A DNA stretch of 64,000 nucleotides from Jejuia sp043557195 (GCA_043557195.1 CP121314.1:3038001-3102000), one strand, 5' to 3'; shown: positions 34,208 through 45,700, counted from the first letter of the stretch. Numbers and translations are program-made. Notes: a model not told the origin generated them from the sequence alone.

Positions 34208-36769
34208 ATGAAACTAATAAAATCTCTTAAATCAACATATTGCGCCTTATTTGTGTCTATATTAATACTTGTATTGTTTTTTCAGTCATGCGCAACCCAA
34301 GTTTCAAAGAAAACTACATCATCGGATTTTAATTTAGATTGGAGTTTTCATGTTTCAAAAGATAGTGTAGATGTATCCACTATTAAAGATTGGCGTAGAG
34401 TAAATTTGCCTCATGATTGGGTTGTGGAAAAAGAATTTGATTCTACCTTGGCCTATGATGCTCAAGCTACAGGGTATTTAAATGGAGAAGGTTATGGGTA
34501 TTATAAAAAAGTTTTTGATTTAATCAAGAAAGATGATGAGGTAACGTATGTGTTGTTTGACGGCGTTTATAATAACAGCGAAGTTTGGCTAAATGGAAAA
34601 AAAATAGGATTTCATCCATATGGATATTCCCCTTTTTATTTCGATTTAACACCATATTTAAATGATTCAGGGAATGGTAACGAGTTACTTGTAAAAATAG
34701 ACCATAGCAGATATGCAGATAGCCGATGGTATACTGGAGCAGGTATTTATAGAAAAGTAGATTTAATTACCCGAAATAAAACGCACATTCCAGTTTGGGG
34801 GACTTTTATAACAACTCCTGTGGTTTCCCGAGAAAAAGCTGAAGTTCAATTGAAAATTGAGTTGAAAAATGATTCGGATACTACATCCGAAGTTGCAGTA
34901 GTTACCAAGTTGATGGATTCTGAAGATAATATGGTTGCAAGTATGTTTACGGTTGTTAACCCTGCAGCAAATTCAAAACAAGAAATAGTTCAAAGTTTAT
35001 GGGTTGAAAATCCCAAACTATGGAGTGTAAATAATCCAAATATGTACAAAGCAGTTACTTCCTTAATAAAGGATGGACAGACTTTAAATAAATATGAGAC
35101 ACCTTTCGGAATAAGAAATATAAGATTTGATGCAGATACAGGCTTCTACCTCAATGGTGAAAACATGAAAATAAAAGGGGTGTGTTTGCATCACGATGCC
35201 GGTTTGGTTGGTGCTGCAGTACCAAAAGGTGTATGGAAAAGGCGTTTGCAAATTTTAAGAGACGGTGGGTGTAATACTATTCGTGTATCACACAACCCAG
35301 CATCGTCGGAGTTTTTAGATTTATGTGATGAAATGGGCTTTTTAGTTCAAGATGAATTTTTTGATGAATGGGATAATCCAAAAGATAAGCGCTTTAATAA
35401 ATGGGAAGAAAAAAGTACCGATTATATTACTCGTGGTTATGGAGAACATTTTCAAGAATGGGCTAAAAGGGATTTAGAAAACACCATGTTGAGTCATCGC
35501 AACCATCCATCAATTATTCAATGGAGTATTGGTAATGAAATTGAGTGGACCTATCCACGAAATGCCGAAACAACAGGGTTTTTTGATATGGAATGGGATG
35601 GAAATTACTTTTGGTCTGAACCTCCACATTCCGTTGAAGAAATTAAAAACCTCATGGAAACCCTTCCAAGAGGCAAATATGATATTGGTAAAACAGCTCA
35701 AAAACTAGCTAATTGGACAAGAGAATTAGATACTACAAGACCAATTGTTGCAAATTGTATTTTACCATCTTCAAGTCACCTCTCAGGGTATGCCGATGCT
35801 CTTGATATTGTAGGTTATAGTTATAGAAGGGTATTGTATGATTATGGGCACGAAAACTATCCCGATAAAGTAATTATGGGTACTGAAAATTTAGCGCAGT
35901 ATCATGAATGGAAAGCCGTAATGGAGCGCCCACATATATCAGGTACATTTTTATGGACAGGTATTGATTATATGGGAGAAATTCGAGCAAAGTGGCCCGT
36001 ACGTGTGCAACCTTCAGGATTATTAACTACAGCAGGATTTAAGAAAGGATCATACCATATGATGAAAACGCTTTGGAGTGATGAACCACATATACATATA
36101 GCTACTCAAAATATTGAAAAGTCTTTAAATAAGATTGATAAAAATGGAAATATAGTAGCTAAGAATCCGGATAAATGGAAACATGCGCTTTGGGAATGGC
36201 AGGATGTAAATGAGCATTGGAATTATAAGGAAGGTGAAATGATATCAATTGAAATTTATTCTAATCTAGATGAATTAGAATTGTTTTTGAATGATACATC
36301 TCTAGGTAAAAAGAAATTAGCAGATTTTGAAGACCATATTTACAAATGGGGTGTGCCATTTGCCGATGGTGAGCTAAAAGCTATTGGAACTAAAGATGGA
36401 AAGGAGATTATCCAAAAAGTAGTTACCGTTAGAGCATCTAAAGCAATTCAGTTAGATGTAGATACAGACGAAATTGAAGCAAATTATAATGATGTAGTGC
36501 ATGTTGTTGCACAATTTACTGATGAACACGGAAATCCCTCTATGACAGATGATAAAGAAATTACGTTTGAAGTAAAAGGGTCTGCAAAATTGTTAGGAGT
36601 TGATAACGGTTGGAAAAAGAGTGTACAGAAGTTTCAAACTAATGTAAATACAACACATAATGGGAAAACCCTTTTAATAGTTCAAGCTACTGGCGAACCG
36701 GGAACTATTGAAGTTATTGCACATGTTGAAGGAATGGAGGATGCTAGTGTAACGATTCAATCAAAATAG
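34208..36769 (+). CDS. GH2 beta-galactosidase-like lipoprotein
   Basis: Exported exo-glycosidase of 853 residues with lipoprotein signal (FVSILILVLFFQSC, Cys28). Domains in order: sugar-binding jelly roll (about 40-200, with VNLPHDWVVEKEF and YTGAGIYRKVDL), Ig-like (about 200-305), TIM barrel (305-615), then a DUF4982-type and a C-terminal Ig-like module. The acid/base is Glu444 in S-I-G-N-E and the nucleophile Glu560 in M-G-T-E-N. In porphyran and agar loci GH2 enzymes remove non-reducing beta-D-galactose. It starts 46 bp after the previous terminator and is followed by its own. Other GH2 activities (mannosidase, glucuronidase) are less likely given the context. Confidence 0.87.
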   Translation: MKLIKSLKSTYCALFVSILILVLFFQSCATQVSKKTTSSDFNLDWSFHVSKDSVDVSTIKDWRRVNLPHDWVVEKEFDSTLAYDAQATGYLNGEGYGYYKKVFDLIKKDDEVTYVLFDGVYNNSEVWLNGKKIGFHPYGYSPFYFDLTPYLNDSGNGNELLVKIDHSRYADSRWYTGAGIYRKVDLITRNKTHIPVWGTFITTPVVSREKAEVQLKIELKNDSDTTSEVAVVTKLMDSEDNMVASMFTVVNPAANSKQEIVQSLWVENPKLWSVNNPNMYKAVTSLIKDGQTLNKYETPFGIRNIRFDADTGFYLNGENMKIKGVCLHHDAGLVGAAVPKGVWKRRLQILRDGGCNTIRVSHNPASSEFLDLCDEMGFLVQDEFFDEWDNPKDKRFNKWEEKSTDYITRGYGEHFQEWAKRDLENTMLSHRNHPSIIQWSIGNEIEWTYPRNAETTGFFDMEWDGNYFWSEPPHSVEEIKNLMETLPRGKYDIGKTAQKLANWTRELDTTRPIVANCILPSSSHLSGYADALDIVGYSYRRVLYDYGHENYPDKVIMGTENLAQYHEWKAVMERPHISGTFLWTGIDYMGEIRAKWPVRVQPSGLLTTAGFKKGSYHMMKTLWSDEPHIHIATQNIEKSLNKIDKNGNIVAKNPDKWKHALWEWQDVNEHWNYKEGEMISIEIYSNLDELELFLNDTSLGKKKLADFEDHIYKWGVPFADGELKAIGTKDGKEIIQKVVTVRASKAIQLDVDTDEIEANYNDVVHVVAQFTDEHGNPSMTDDKEITFEVKGSAKLLGVDNGWKKSVQKFQTNVNTTHNGKTLLIVQATGEPGTIEVIAHVEGMEDASVTIQSK

Positions 36770-36798
36770 ACAACAAGTTTTGCTAACATAATTAAATT

Positions 36799-36828
36799 AA
36801 AAGGACGGTTGAAAAACCGTCCTTTTAA
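36799..36828. terminator. Bidirectional terminator between GH2 and sulfatase genes
   Basis: A perfect 12-bp stem AAAAGGACGGTT (36799-36810) / AACCGTCCTTTT (36815-36826) closes a GAAA tetraloop. A and T runs at both sides serve the convergent transcripts. Confidence 0.9.
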
Positions 36829-36845
36829 GTATTACAAGGTTTAGT

Positions 36846-38528
36846 TTAGTCATCCCAATGCTCATCAATTACTTTCTGAATATGCGGGAAGTTTTTATCA
36901 GTTTCGTTTAAGTCTTCTCTTAGTTTCACCAATTGCGTTTTTAAATCGGCAATCACATCTTGGTATTCAGGATCGCTATATGCATTATTCATCTCCTTTG
37001 GGTCCTTTTTTAAATCGTAAAATTCCCAAGCTACTGGAGTATGATTTGTAAAGTCATTGCCCCAGCTTTTTTTGTTCCATTCTGCATCTGGATTATCAGT
37101 GTCTGCCCAATATTTTCCGTAGAAAAATATTAGCTTATAATCTTTTGTTCTTATGCCAAAATGCGCTGGGTTTTGATGTCTGTGCGCCAAATGCATCCAA
37201 TAGCGATAATAGGTGGCTTTTTGCCAATTTTCTGGTTCTTCACCAGTTTCTAAAATAGATTTAAAACTTTTTCCTTGCATATAATCAGGCGTTGTTCCGC
37301 CAGCTAACTCTATCATGGTTGGTGCAAAATCGGTGTTATTAATAATGGCATCCGTTCTAATTCCAGATTTGATTCCATCAGGATATCTAACAAAAAATGG
37401 CATACGCATAGATTCATCATACATCCAACGTTTATCTATGTAATCATGTTCACCCAACATAAAACCTTGGTCTCCAGTATAAACAATAATGGTGTTTTCT
37501 AATAAGCCTTCGGCTTCTAAATAATCCATCAAACGTTTCACGTTGTCATCAACACCTTTTACGCATCTTAAATATCGCTTAAGGTATTCTTGGTACACCA
37601 CGCTAGTATGTTTGTTGTCTTCTTCAGTTGGGTTCCACTTCACGTACTCTTCTGGCTTTATGTCTTTTTGATTTCTGTAGTTTTTATAAATCGTACTGTC
37701 TTTGTAAAGATTCATTGGTTGGTTTCTAATTACATTTCTATGAGAAACCGAAGAACCAATTATTCTAGTTAGAGAGTCATTTTTACCACGTGTTCCTTCT
37801 GAACCATTATTCTTATTGTCATACATACTTTCGGGTTCAGGAATAAAAGTATCGGCCAAATAGCCATCGTATCTTGGCGCGTTTTCAAAGTCATCATGTG
37901 GCGCTTTAAAATGGTGCATCAAGAAGAAAGGTTTGTTTGGGTCTCTCTTAGTTTTTAACCAATCTAGTGTAATATCCATAATTTTATCCGAAGAATGTCC
38001 TTCAGTTTTTACAGTGTTTTCGGGCCATGGTTTGTCACCTCGTACTCTAAAAGAGGGGTTAAAATATTTCCCTTGGACAGGTAAAACTTGGTAAAAATCA
38101 AACGCTGCAGGCTCCTCATGCAAATGCCATTTGCCAACAATAGCCGTTTGGTATCCTAGTTTACCCATTTCTTTAGGTAAATACTGTTTTTCGGGAGCGA
38201 TGTGTCCTTCTAAATCTAAAACACCATTGGTTTGTGCGCGTTGACCAGTAATTATAGCAGCTCTACTTGGAACACAGATGGAATTATTTACAAAACAATT
38301 ATCGAAAATAACACCATCATTTGCAATTTTATCTAAAGTTGGCGTTGGGTTTAAATTAGCTAATCTGCTTCCATAGACTCCAAAAGCTTGGGTAGTATGG
38401 TCGTCAGCCATAATGTAAATAATGTTCGGTTGTTTTTTTTCTGTATTAGCTTTTTTCTGTTTACAAGAAGAAAATCCTGCAAAAACAAATAAAATTAAAA
38501 CGATTTTAAAGTAGTTTGTTGAAAACAT
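36846..38528 (-). CDS. Type I sulfatase (S1 family), lipoprotein
   Basis: Exported formylglycine sulfatase of 560 residues with signal FAGFSSC (Cys22). The N-terminal metal site is I-M-A-D-D-H (Asp42, Asp43). The modification signature is C85-V-P-S-R, followed by AAIITG and the conserved GKWHLHEEP. The C-terminal metal motif is TGDQGFMLGEH. It removes sulfate esters from algal oligosaccharides in the periplasm or at the surface after formylglycine maturation; no maturase gene is in the window. It follows the DUF2231-cytochrome gene on the same strand after 200 bp and ends against the GH2 gene. Position specificity (for example L-galactose-6-sulfate) is an inference from context only. Confidence 0.92.
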   Translation of the reverse strand: MFSTNYFKIVLILFVFAGFSSCKQKKANTEKKQPNIIYIMADDHTTQAFGVYGSRLANLNPTPTLDKIANDGVIFDNCFVNNSICVPSRAAIITGQRAQTNGVLDLEGHIAPEKQYLPKEMGKLGYQTAIVGKWHLHEEPAAFDFYQVLPVQGKYFNPSFRVRGDKPWPENTVKTEGHSSDKIMDITLDWLKTKRDPNKPFFLMHHFKAPHDDFENAPRYDGYLADTFIPEPESMYDNKNNGSEGTRGKNDSLTRIIGSSVSHRNVIRNQPMNLYKDSTIYKNYRNQKDIKPEEYVKWNPTEEDNKHTSVVYQEYLKRYLRCVKGVDDNVKRLMDYLEAEGLLENTIIVYTGDQGFMLGEHDYIDKRWMYDESMRMPFFVRYPDGIKSGIRTDAIINNTDFAPTMIELAGGTTPDYMQGKSFKSILETGEEPENWQKATYYRYWMHLAHRHQNPAHFGIRTKDYKLIFFYGKYWADTDNPDAEWNKKSWGNDFTNHTPVAWEFYDLKKDPKEMNNAYSDPEYQDVIADLKTQLVKLREDLNETDKNFPHIQKVIDEHWDD

Positions 38529-38728
38529 ATACGCAATATATTATAGTTGAGTTTGTTCTAGGGTTAAAAATAGAAAATAGAAATACGGATAAAACGCACG
38601 TATTAATAATTGTGCGTAACATATGGTCAACTGTTCAAAAAAATTAGGCGCGTTTCCTTATTTGGTTTTATTTAAACTCCCAATTCGCATTTAGTAAAGA
38701 AAATTTTAAAGTCTAAAAATATATAACA

Positions 38729-40117
38729 TCACATTCCGAAAATCAACTCCGGCATATTATCGTTGTCTTTAAAAGCGGTGATGTCGTCTCTAGAAATATT
38801 GGTATTCCAAACATAAGCTGTATTTAAATTCTTCATTTTAGAGAAAATATGCAAACTGGCTTTAGTAATATCTGTACTATAAACATTTATGCTATTTAAA
38901 TGTCCAAGATTTGCAATAGCAGAGATACCAGTATCCGTAATTTTATTTTTGTTAATTACCAATTTTTGAAGATTAGTAAATGTACCAATTGTTTGCAAAT
39001 GGGTATCTGTTAACTGGTTGTTTTCAGCATAAAACCAAACTATATGGTCTTTTATTTTATTAAGCTTTTCAAACTTACCATCCAAAGCAGATGCATTATT
39101 TGACTTGATAGTTTCTGGAAGAAGTGTTACTTGATATAAATTAGATTCAAAAACCAGTTCTCTAACTGCAAAACCTTCACTAATTATATTTTCTAAAATA
39201 GCTGTATCTATTTTAGGAGCAGTAGGAAGTTTAGAGCTTCCTTTTTTTGCAGGTGCCAAATCTAGCATATTGGCCGCAATGGTCATAATGTTTTCAGGGG
39301 TTTCTGTGGCTCCTAAGGTGATGCCAAAATCAGCATTAGCATTATCAATCCAATACCTTACAATGGCAGTTTCCTCCTCAGTTAATGGCGTTTTACCATC
39401 TGGTGGCATAAAATCATCATGATGAGGGTCTAGCAATACGCGATGTGTTAATTCAGATTTTTTAGAATCGCCAGCAATTAAAACGGTTCCGTTTTTTCCA
39501 CCTTTTAAAATTGAAATCGAATCTTGAAGCGATAATCCGCCTTTTTTCTTATCAGCATTATGGCAACTTGTACATTTATCTTGTAAAATAGGATTAACTA
39601 AATAACTAAACACTTGCGCTTCTTCAATTTTGGTAACAGGTACTAGCTCTACTGTTTCTTCTTTGCCAAACGGTAAATACTTAGTTAAATAGTCACTACC
39701 ATGAGTTAAGTTTCCACCGTAGTGTCCCGTAATACTCAATAAAATAACAATAAGTGTTAGAGTGCTAATATTTGCTTTTACACTTTTTAAGCTTTGCAGT
39801 TTTATTTTACCAATTCTAATTAACCATGCCAATAGAGCAACTACGGTTGTAGCAATACCAAACCAAAAGTGTATGTCTAGAGCATCTTCGTCGTAATCAC
39901 CACTCATAGAGAGCATATATCCTAAAATACAGGCAATAGCGGCTGTAATTGCGCCGCTTAATAATGCAAGAGGTATAGCGGATAGTAACATGGGTGTTTT
40001 TTTCCATTTGCTATACACTTCGAGCAGAAACGCAAAAAACAAAAATCCGATAGGGAGGTGTACTACTAATGGGTGAAATCTTCCTAAAAATAAGACAAAG
40101 TCTGGTGCTTCATTCAT
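38729..40117 (-). CDS. DUF2231 membrane protein with cytochrome c motif and leucine-rich repeats
   Basis: Inner-membrane protein of 462 residues. Residues 1-150 have four hydrophobic segments and the DUF2231-type start GRFHPLVVHLPIGFLFFAFLLE. A periplasmic planctomycete-type cytochrome domain follows with heme motif C182-T-S-C-H186 and distal MPPDGKTPL (likely Met ligand). The C-terminal 130 residues hold LRR-like repeats (LQKLVINKNKITDTGISAIANLG). This composition places a heme on the periplasmic side of a membrane anchor, suitable for passing electrons. It is last in the four-gene block, 22 bp after the NHL gene. Function is not established. Confidence 0.75.
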   Translation of the reverse strand: MNEAPDFVLFLGRFHPLVVHLPIGFLFFAFLLEVYSKWKKTPMLLSAIPLALLSGAITAAIACILGYMLSMSGDYDEDALDIHFWFGIATTVVALLAWLIRIGKIKLQSLKSVKANISTLTLIVILLSITGHYGGNLTHGSDYLTKYLPFGKEETVELVPVTKIEEAQVFSYLVNPILQDKCTSCHNADKKKGGLSLQDSISILKGGKNGTVLIAGDSKKSELTHRVLLDPHHDDFMPPDGKTPLTEEETAIVRYWIDNANADFGITLGATETPENIMTIAANMLDLAPAKKGSSKLPTAPKIDTAILENIISEGFAVRELVFESNLYQVTLLPETIKSNNASALDGKFEKLNKIKDHIVWFYAENNQLTDTHLQTIGTFTNLQKLVINKNKITDTGISAIANLGHLNSINVYSTDITKASLHIFSKMKNLNTAYVWNTNISRDDITAFKDNDNMPELIFGM

Positions 40118-40139
40118 AAATAAAATTCTAAAGAATGAT

Positions 40140-41270
40140 TTAAATACGGGTTAGTTTGTAAGGAGCGGAGTGGTTTGCATTCCACTGACAGATATATACA
40201 TTTTTATCCTCATCAATACACACATCATGCCCATGTAAAATAGGTTTTTCGTCTATTTGATAAGATTTTTGTAATACGCCGTCTAAGTATTCTGGTTCCG
40301 TGCCTCCTGGGTTAGATACTACTTTGTCGCCTTCCATTATAGTAACAAAACCTGTATGGTCTTTCCAGTTAGTTTTTCCAACTTTTGGTTGAGACCAACA
40401 TACACCAGCGTATAAGTTATCCTCATCAAAAACTGCTCTACACACTTGCATATTGGGCATTTCTATTGTTTTTACATATTTACCATCTAATGTAAAATAC
40501 TTAAAACATTGTTGAGAACGGGACGTGGCTACGACCATAGGATTACCCTTTTCTCGGTAATCTATCGCAACACCATGAGCGCTTACTAATTTATAATTTG
40601 GGTCTGGGTTATCACTACCTCCCCAATGGCGAATGTATCTTCCGTTAGCATCATATTGAATAATTCTGCTCTGTCCATATCCATCAGCTACATAAATATC
40701 CCCGTTTGGTCCAATGGCGGTTTCCGTAGGGCAGAAGTCTTCCCCTGGTTTGTAAATACCAATAGTTTGAGGATGACCAATATCAAAAATCACTTTTCCA
40801 TCAATAGTAGTTTTGGCAACCCGACCGTTGTGTTTTACCATTTTATTATTTTTCCCTAAGGCCCAACCAGAGTCGGTGATATAAAGCATGTCTTCTCCAC
40901 CTTCATCATGAAGTGTCAATCCATGGCCACCTTGATAGGCTGTACCCCAGAAGTCTAGTAGTTTTCCAGATTTATCAAAAATAAGAATGTTATTTTGTGG
41001 ATGATCTCCAATCATAATTAGTCGTCCTTTACTGTCCATAACCATTTCATGACAATTAAGTAAAGGAATTCTAGTAGCACTCATTTGAGCCCAATTTTTT
41101 GTAAGCTTGTATCTGTAGTCTCCATGCCCAAGAATAGTATCGGTTTCATTAAGCAAATGTTTTGAACTTTCCTTTTTTGTAATAATTGAAGCTCCAAAAA
41201 CCGAAGAAGATGCAGCCAAAGCAGCACTAGCCAATCCTGTTTTCTTTAAAAAGTTTCTTCTTGTAGACAT
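40140..41270 (-). CDS. NHL-repeat beta-propeller protein with Tat-type signal
   Basis: Exported protein of 376 residues. The N-terminus MSTRRNFLKKTGLASAALAA has the twin-arginine pattern, so it is probably exported folded. The body is an NHL/SMP-30-like propeller: repeated blades such as GRLIMIGDHPQNNILIFDKSGKLLDFWG, GDIYVADGYGQSRIIQYDANGRYIRHWGG and KNVYICQWNANHSAPYKLTR. It is 22 bp from the DUF2231-cytochrome gene and 10 bp from the DUF1501 gene, clearly one operon. Propellers of this type bind metals or partner proteins, and some are lactonases. The role here is unknown. Confidence 0.8.
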   Translation of the reverse strand: MSTRRNFLKKTGLASAALAASSSVFGASIITKKESSKHLLNETDTILGHGDYRYKLTKNWAQMSATRIPLLNCHEMVMDSKGRLIMIGDHPQNNILIFDKSGKLLDFWGTAYQGGHGLTLHDEGGEDMLYITDSGWALGKNNKMVKHNGRVAKTTIDGKVIFDIGHPQTIGIYKPGEDFCPTETAIGPNGDIYVADGYGQSRIIQYDANGRYIRHWGGSDNPDPNYKLVSAHGVAIDYREKGNPMVVATSRSQQCFKYFTLDGKYVKTIEMPNMQVCRAVFDEDNLYAGVCWSQPKVGKTNWKDHTGFVTIMEGDKVVSNPGGTEPEYLDGVLQKSYQIDEKPILHGHDVCIDEDKNVYICQWNANHSAPYKLTRI

Positions 41271-41280
41271 GTTTAATAGT

Positions 41281-42783
41281 TTAAGTTAATAGGTCTTTAA
41301 CCACGTGACCGTGAACATCGGTTAATCTATAACGTCTACCTTGATGTTTGAAGGTTAAACGTTCGTGGTCTATACCAAATAGGTGCATTAAAGTAGCATG
41401 GAAATCATGAACATGCACTGGGTCTTTAGTTACATTATAACTAAAATCATCTGTTTCTCCATAGGTAAAACCTGGTTTTACACCGGCGCCTGCCATCCAC
41501 ATGGTGAATGCTTTTGGGTGGTGGTCTCTACCATAGTTTGTTTTGGTTAATTGTCCTTGTGAATAAACGGTTCTACCAAACTCACCGCCCCAAACTACAA
41601 GTGTATCCTCCAGCATACCTCGTTGTTTCAAATCTTTAATTAAAGCAGCTGTAGCTTGATCTGTTTGTCTAGCTTTATTTTTAACTCCACCTGGACAACC
41701 AATGTGTTGATCCCATCCTTGATGATATAATTGTACGAATTTCACGCCTTTTTCTAAAAGTTTTCTAGCCATTAAGCAGTTAGCGGCATAAGTTCCTGGA
41801 TCTTTACTGTCTTTCCCATACATTTCAAAAATATGCTCTGGCTCATCAGATGCATCGGTAACTTCAGGAATAGAAGTTTGCATTCTAAAAGCCATTTCAT
41901 ATTGTGTCATTCTTGCCTGAATTTCAGGGTCACCATAAGCGTCATGCTGAATAGAGTTTAGTTTATCCAAATAATCCAACATTGTTTTACGATCGTTTCC
42001 GTCGTAATTATCTGGATTATTCAAATATAAAACAGGATCTTTACCCGACCGGAATTGCACACCTTGATGCTCTGTTGGTAAGAAACCATTACCCCACAAT
42101 CCAGCTTTTAATGGTTGACCTTGTCCGTTTTTAGAAATTAAAGTAATAAATGTTGGTAAATTTTCATTGTCTGATCCCAAACCGTAGCTTAACCAAGACC
42201 CGATTGAAGGTCGCCCGGGTAACTGATGCCCCGTTTGCATAAAGGTTACAGCAGGTGTGTGATTGATTTGATCGGTTTGCATACCTTTTATAAAACACAA
42301 TTCATCTACTATTTCAGCTGTATGTGGCATAAGTTCGCTTACCCAAGCTCTAGATTCACCATATTGTTTAAAATTGAACACGGAGGGTGCAATGGGTAAT
42401 GTGCTTTGACTTCCACTCATGCCTGTAAGACGTTGCCCTTGCATTACAGACTCAGGAAGATCTTGACCGAACATATCCACCAATTTTGGTTTGTAGTCAA
42501 ATAAATCTAATTGTGAAGGACCGCCACTTTGAAACAAATAAATAATCCGTTTTGCTTTTGGCAAGTGGTGCGGTAAGCCTAATTTGTTTTTTGTAAAAGC
42601 ATTAGCCGCTGCTCCAGAATTCCCAATTGAGCTCCAAGCTTTCTCAGTATTCAATAAACTTCCTAAGGCTAGAGCACCAATTCCTAAAGAGGTTTTCTTT
42701 AAGAAATGTCTTCTGTCAATTTGTTTTTCAACTTCCTGAAAATCTTTATTATTCGATCGTAATGTATCGTGATGATCACACAT
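41281..42783 (-). CDS. DUF1501 family protein with Tat-type signal
   Basis: Exported protein of 500 residues with a twin-arginine signal (RRHFLKKTSLGIGALALGSLL, about 24-44). The body has the DUF1501 marks of the alkaline-phosphatase/sulfatase superfamily: KRIIYLFQSGGPSQLDLFDYKP near the N-terminus, QLYHQGWDQH, VWGGEFGRT and GRDHHPKAFTMWMAGAGVKPG. The metal-type residues (D, H, E) are retained. DUF1501 genes nearly always pair with DUF1549/DUF1553 cytochrome genes, as here (11 bp apart). No activity is firmly known; the fold suggests hydrolysis of a phosphate or sulfate ester. Confidence 0.85.
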   Translation of the reverse strand: MCDHHDTLRSNNKDFQEVEKQIDRRHFLKKTSLGIGALALGSLLNTEKAWSSIGNSGAAANAFTKNKLGLPHHLPKAKRIIYLFQSGGPSQLDLFDYKPKLVDMFGQDLPESVMQGQRLTGMSGSQSTLPIAPSVFNFKQYGESRAWVSELMPHTAEIVDELCFIKGMQTDQINHTPAVTFMQTGHQLPGRPSIGSWLSYGLGSDNENLPTFITLISKNGQGQPLKAGLWGNGFLPTEHQGVQFRSGKDPVLYLNNPDNYDGNDRKTMLDYLDKLNSIQHDAYGDPEIQARMTQYEMAFRMQTSIPEVTDASDEPEHIFEMYGKDSKDPGTYAANCLMARKLLEKGVKFVQLYHQGWDQHIGCPGGVKNKARQTDQATAALIKDLKQRGMLEDTLVVWGGEFGRTVYSQGQLTKTNYGRDHHPKAFTMWMAGAGVKPGFTYGETDDFSYNVTKDPVHVHDFHATLMHLFGIDHERLTFKHQGRRYRLTDVHGHVVKDLLT

Positions 42784-42794
42784 AATAAACTATT

Positions 42795-45700
42795 TTATCG
42801 TTTTGTTATAAAAGCATCAGAATTAATAATTGTTGATGCTACCACCGCATTTGCTGCTACTAATGCTATATCGTCTTTTGGGTCAATTGTATGTTCTCCA
42901 ATGCTAATCCAACCTTTAGCTTTTGCTTGATTCTTTTTGAATTTTTCGAATTCAGATTTTTGCAAATCTGCAAGAATATCAAGTTCTGCAGGCTTAATGG
43001 ATTTTCCTGTTAATTTTTTGTATGTTTTAGAAATGCCGTCATCTACACTATCATATTCGGTCATTTTTTTACCTAGAACTCTGGCGGCTTCTACAAACGT
43101 AGGGTCATTTAATAATACCAGTGCTTGAAGAGGTGTGTTGGTTTCTTGCCTTCTAGTGGTACACAAATCTCTTGAAGGTACATCAAAAGTTGAAATTGTT
43201 GGATGTGGTACAGCACGTTTCCAGATGGTATACATACTTCGTCTGTATAATTCTTCTCCTTTACCTACTTTATAAGTTTCACCAGTTACGCGCCATAATC
43301 CTGGTGGCTGGTATGGGTTAACACTCTTTCCACCAATTTTTTCACTCAGTAAACCAGAAGCAAATAATACATTGTCTCTTAGCATTTCACCCGACAAACG
43401 TTTTGCAGGTCCTCTCGCAAGCAACTTGTTTTCCTTATCAATTTCCATCAATTCGGCACTTGGAATACTACTTTGCTGATAGGTATTAGACATCATAATA
43501 AGTTTGTGTAATGCTTTTACATCCCAACCAGACTCCATAAATTTAATGGCTAACCAATCTAAAAGCTTGGGATGCGTTGGCAATTCGCCCTGATTACCGA
43601 AATCTTCAGAAGTTTTTACAATACCTCGCCCGAAAAGATTCTGCCAATAGCGATTTACTGTAACTCTAGCGGTTAAAGGGTTGTCTGGATGTGTTATCCA
43701 TTTGGCTAAACCTATTCTGTTTTTTTCATAGTTTTCTGGAAAAGGAAATATCTCTTCAGGCGTATTTGGAAATACAGAATCTGTTGGAGCATCATATTGT
43801 CCTCTATCCAAAATATAAGCTTGTCTTGGTTTTGGCATCTCTTTCATCACCATAATTTGCTTTACATTGTTCATACTATCCACCAGTACCAGTCGGTCTT
43901 TTTCGAGTTTTTGCAGTGCAGCGTTATATGGTTTAGAATTTGCAGACAAATAGTATTGTGTCAGTTTTTCTTTTTCATCATTGGTTAGATCTACTAATGG
44001 TTTTTGTTTTAGAGCTTCTAATGCTTTTGTATTGGAAACCTGAAGGACTTCGATATCGCTCAATTGCTTATCGAAAACCAAGAGATTATCAACAGTAGCC
44101 CCACGAATACCTTTGCCTCTCCAAACTGCACCGATGCGAAGTCCAGGTTCTAATCTTGGGCTTTTCTTTCCGTAGAGTCTTAAGCCATGAAAAATGATGT
44201 CTTTATATAGATTGTCGTACTTTGTTTTTGTTTTTAGTTTTTTTCCGTCCATATAAATGCCAACTCCATTAGCCGTACTAGAGCCATCATAGGTCATGGT
44301 GAGTTGTACCCATTTTTCTTTTGGAATTTCATTTAAAGATTCAATAACAATAGCATTGTCTGGATATACATGGGCCAATAAAGCCTCGATTTTATTCTCT
44401 TTAATTTTTAAATGATACCCTCTGAAATTATGCAGTTCAGGACTATTCATTTTATGAAAAATCACCCCGTTTTCTAAATCCTGAGGAATAAATACGTCTA
44501 TTCCAATAGAGAAAGGCTGGTTTCTTTGATAGATACCTATTTTATCCAAATCAAGCCAAGTATCACCATCCATGGAAAGTCCTTTACCTTTTTTTCCTTG
44601 TTTGAAAATAGCTGGTTCGTTATCAGCAAATTGCTGACGCATTCTTATTTTGTTTTTTCCATTACCACCAGCTACATTGATAAGTTTTCCAGTGTCGAAA
44701 TTGAAATTGGCTACTAAATTATTTGGGTTTTTATTTGTAGAAATAGCTTGATACCCCAGTTTTGTTATCCATTGTTCTGCTTTAGCACTTTCTTTTTGTT
44801 CAATATCTTCAAGAGTTGCTTCGGTATCATCAACTAGTGTTTCTAAATATGCCAGAACTTCTTCTTGTTCTTTAGTAGGTAGCATCATAGCAGGAACTGG
44901 TGTTGCCAAGTCCCATGGAATTAATCCAGTTTCATCAACATTATTGAAGAAACTGTACATTTCATAATAGTTCTTTTGCGAAATTGGGTCGTATTTATGG
45001 TCGTGGCATTTAGCACATTCCATGGTTAATCCTAAAAAACCTTGACCAACCACATTAGCTCTGTCGGAAACATATTCTGAACGGAATTCTTCATCAATGA
45101 TGCCACCTTCAAGATTTTGTGGATGTAACCTATTGAAAGTTGTGGCCAATTTTTGTTCTCTAGTAGCGTTAGGAAGCATATCCCCTGCCATTTGCAGCAA
45201 GATAAATTCGTCATAAGGCATATTTTTGTTGAATGCTTCAATAACCCAATCTCGCCATGGTGAGACGTCTCTAAATCTATCTACACTGTAACCATGAGTG
45301 TCGGCATATCGTGCCAAGTCCATCCAGTCAAGAGTGCGCTGTTCTCCATATTGCGGAGAGGCTAAAAGCCGGTCTATTTGTTTTTCAAAAGCATCAGGTG
45401 ACGTATCATTTACAAAAGCCTCGATTTCTTCTAAAGTAGGTTGAAGCCCTGTTAAATCTAATGAAGCTCTGCGCAATAATAATTCTTTATCTGCTTTATC
45501 GGACAACTTTAAATCTCGTAATTCCAATTCTTCAAGTACAAAATTGTCTATTGGGTTGGCTACTTGACCATTGTTTTTTACTTTAGGTATTTTGTGCTTC
45601 TCTGGTTTTAAAAATGCCCAATGGTCTTTATACTCAGCACCATCTTCAATCCACTTTACTAAAACGGCTTTTTCGTAATTGGTCAAGGTTAAGTGAGAAC

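Noticed and set aside
38594..38617. ACGCAC...GTGCGT inverted repeat upstream of the sulfatase at 36846
   Set aside because: Only 6-bp arms with an off-centre middle; too weak to call an operator, although its location near a promoter region is noted.
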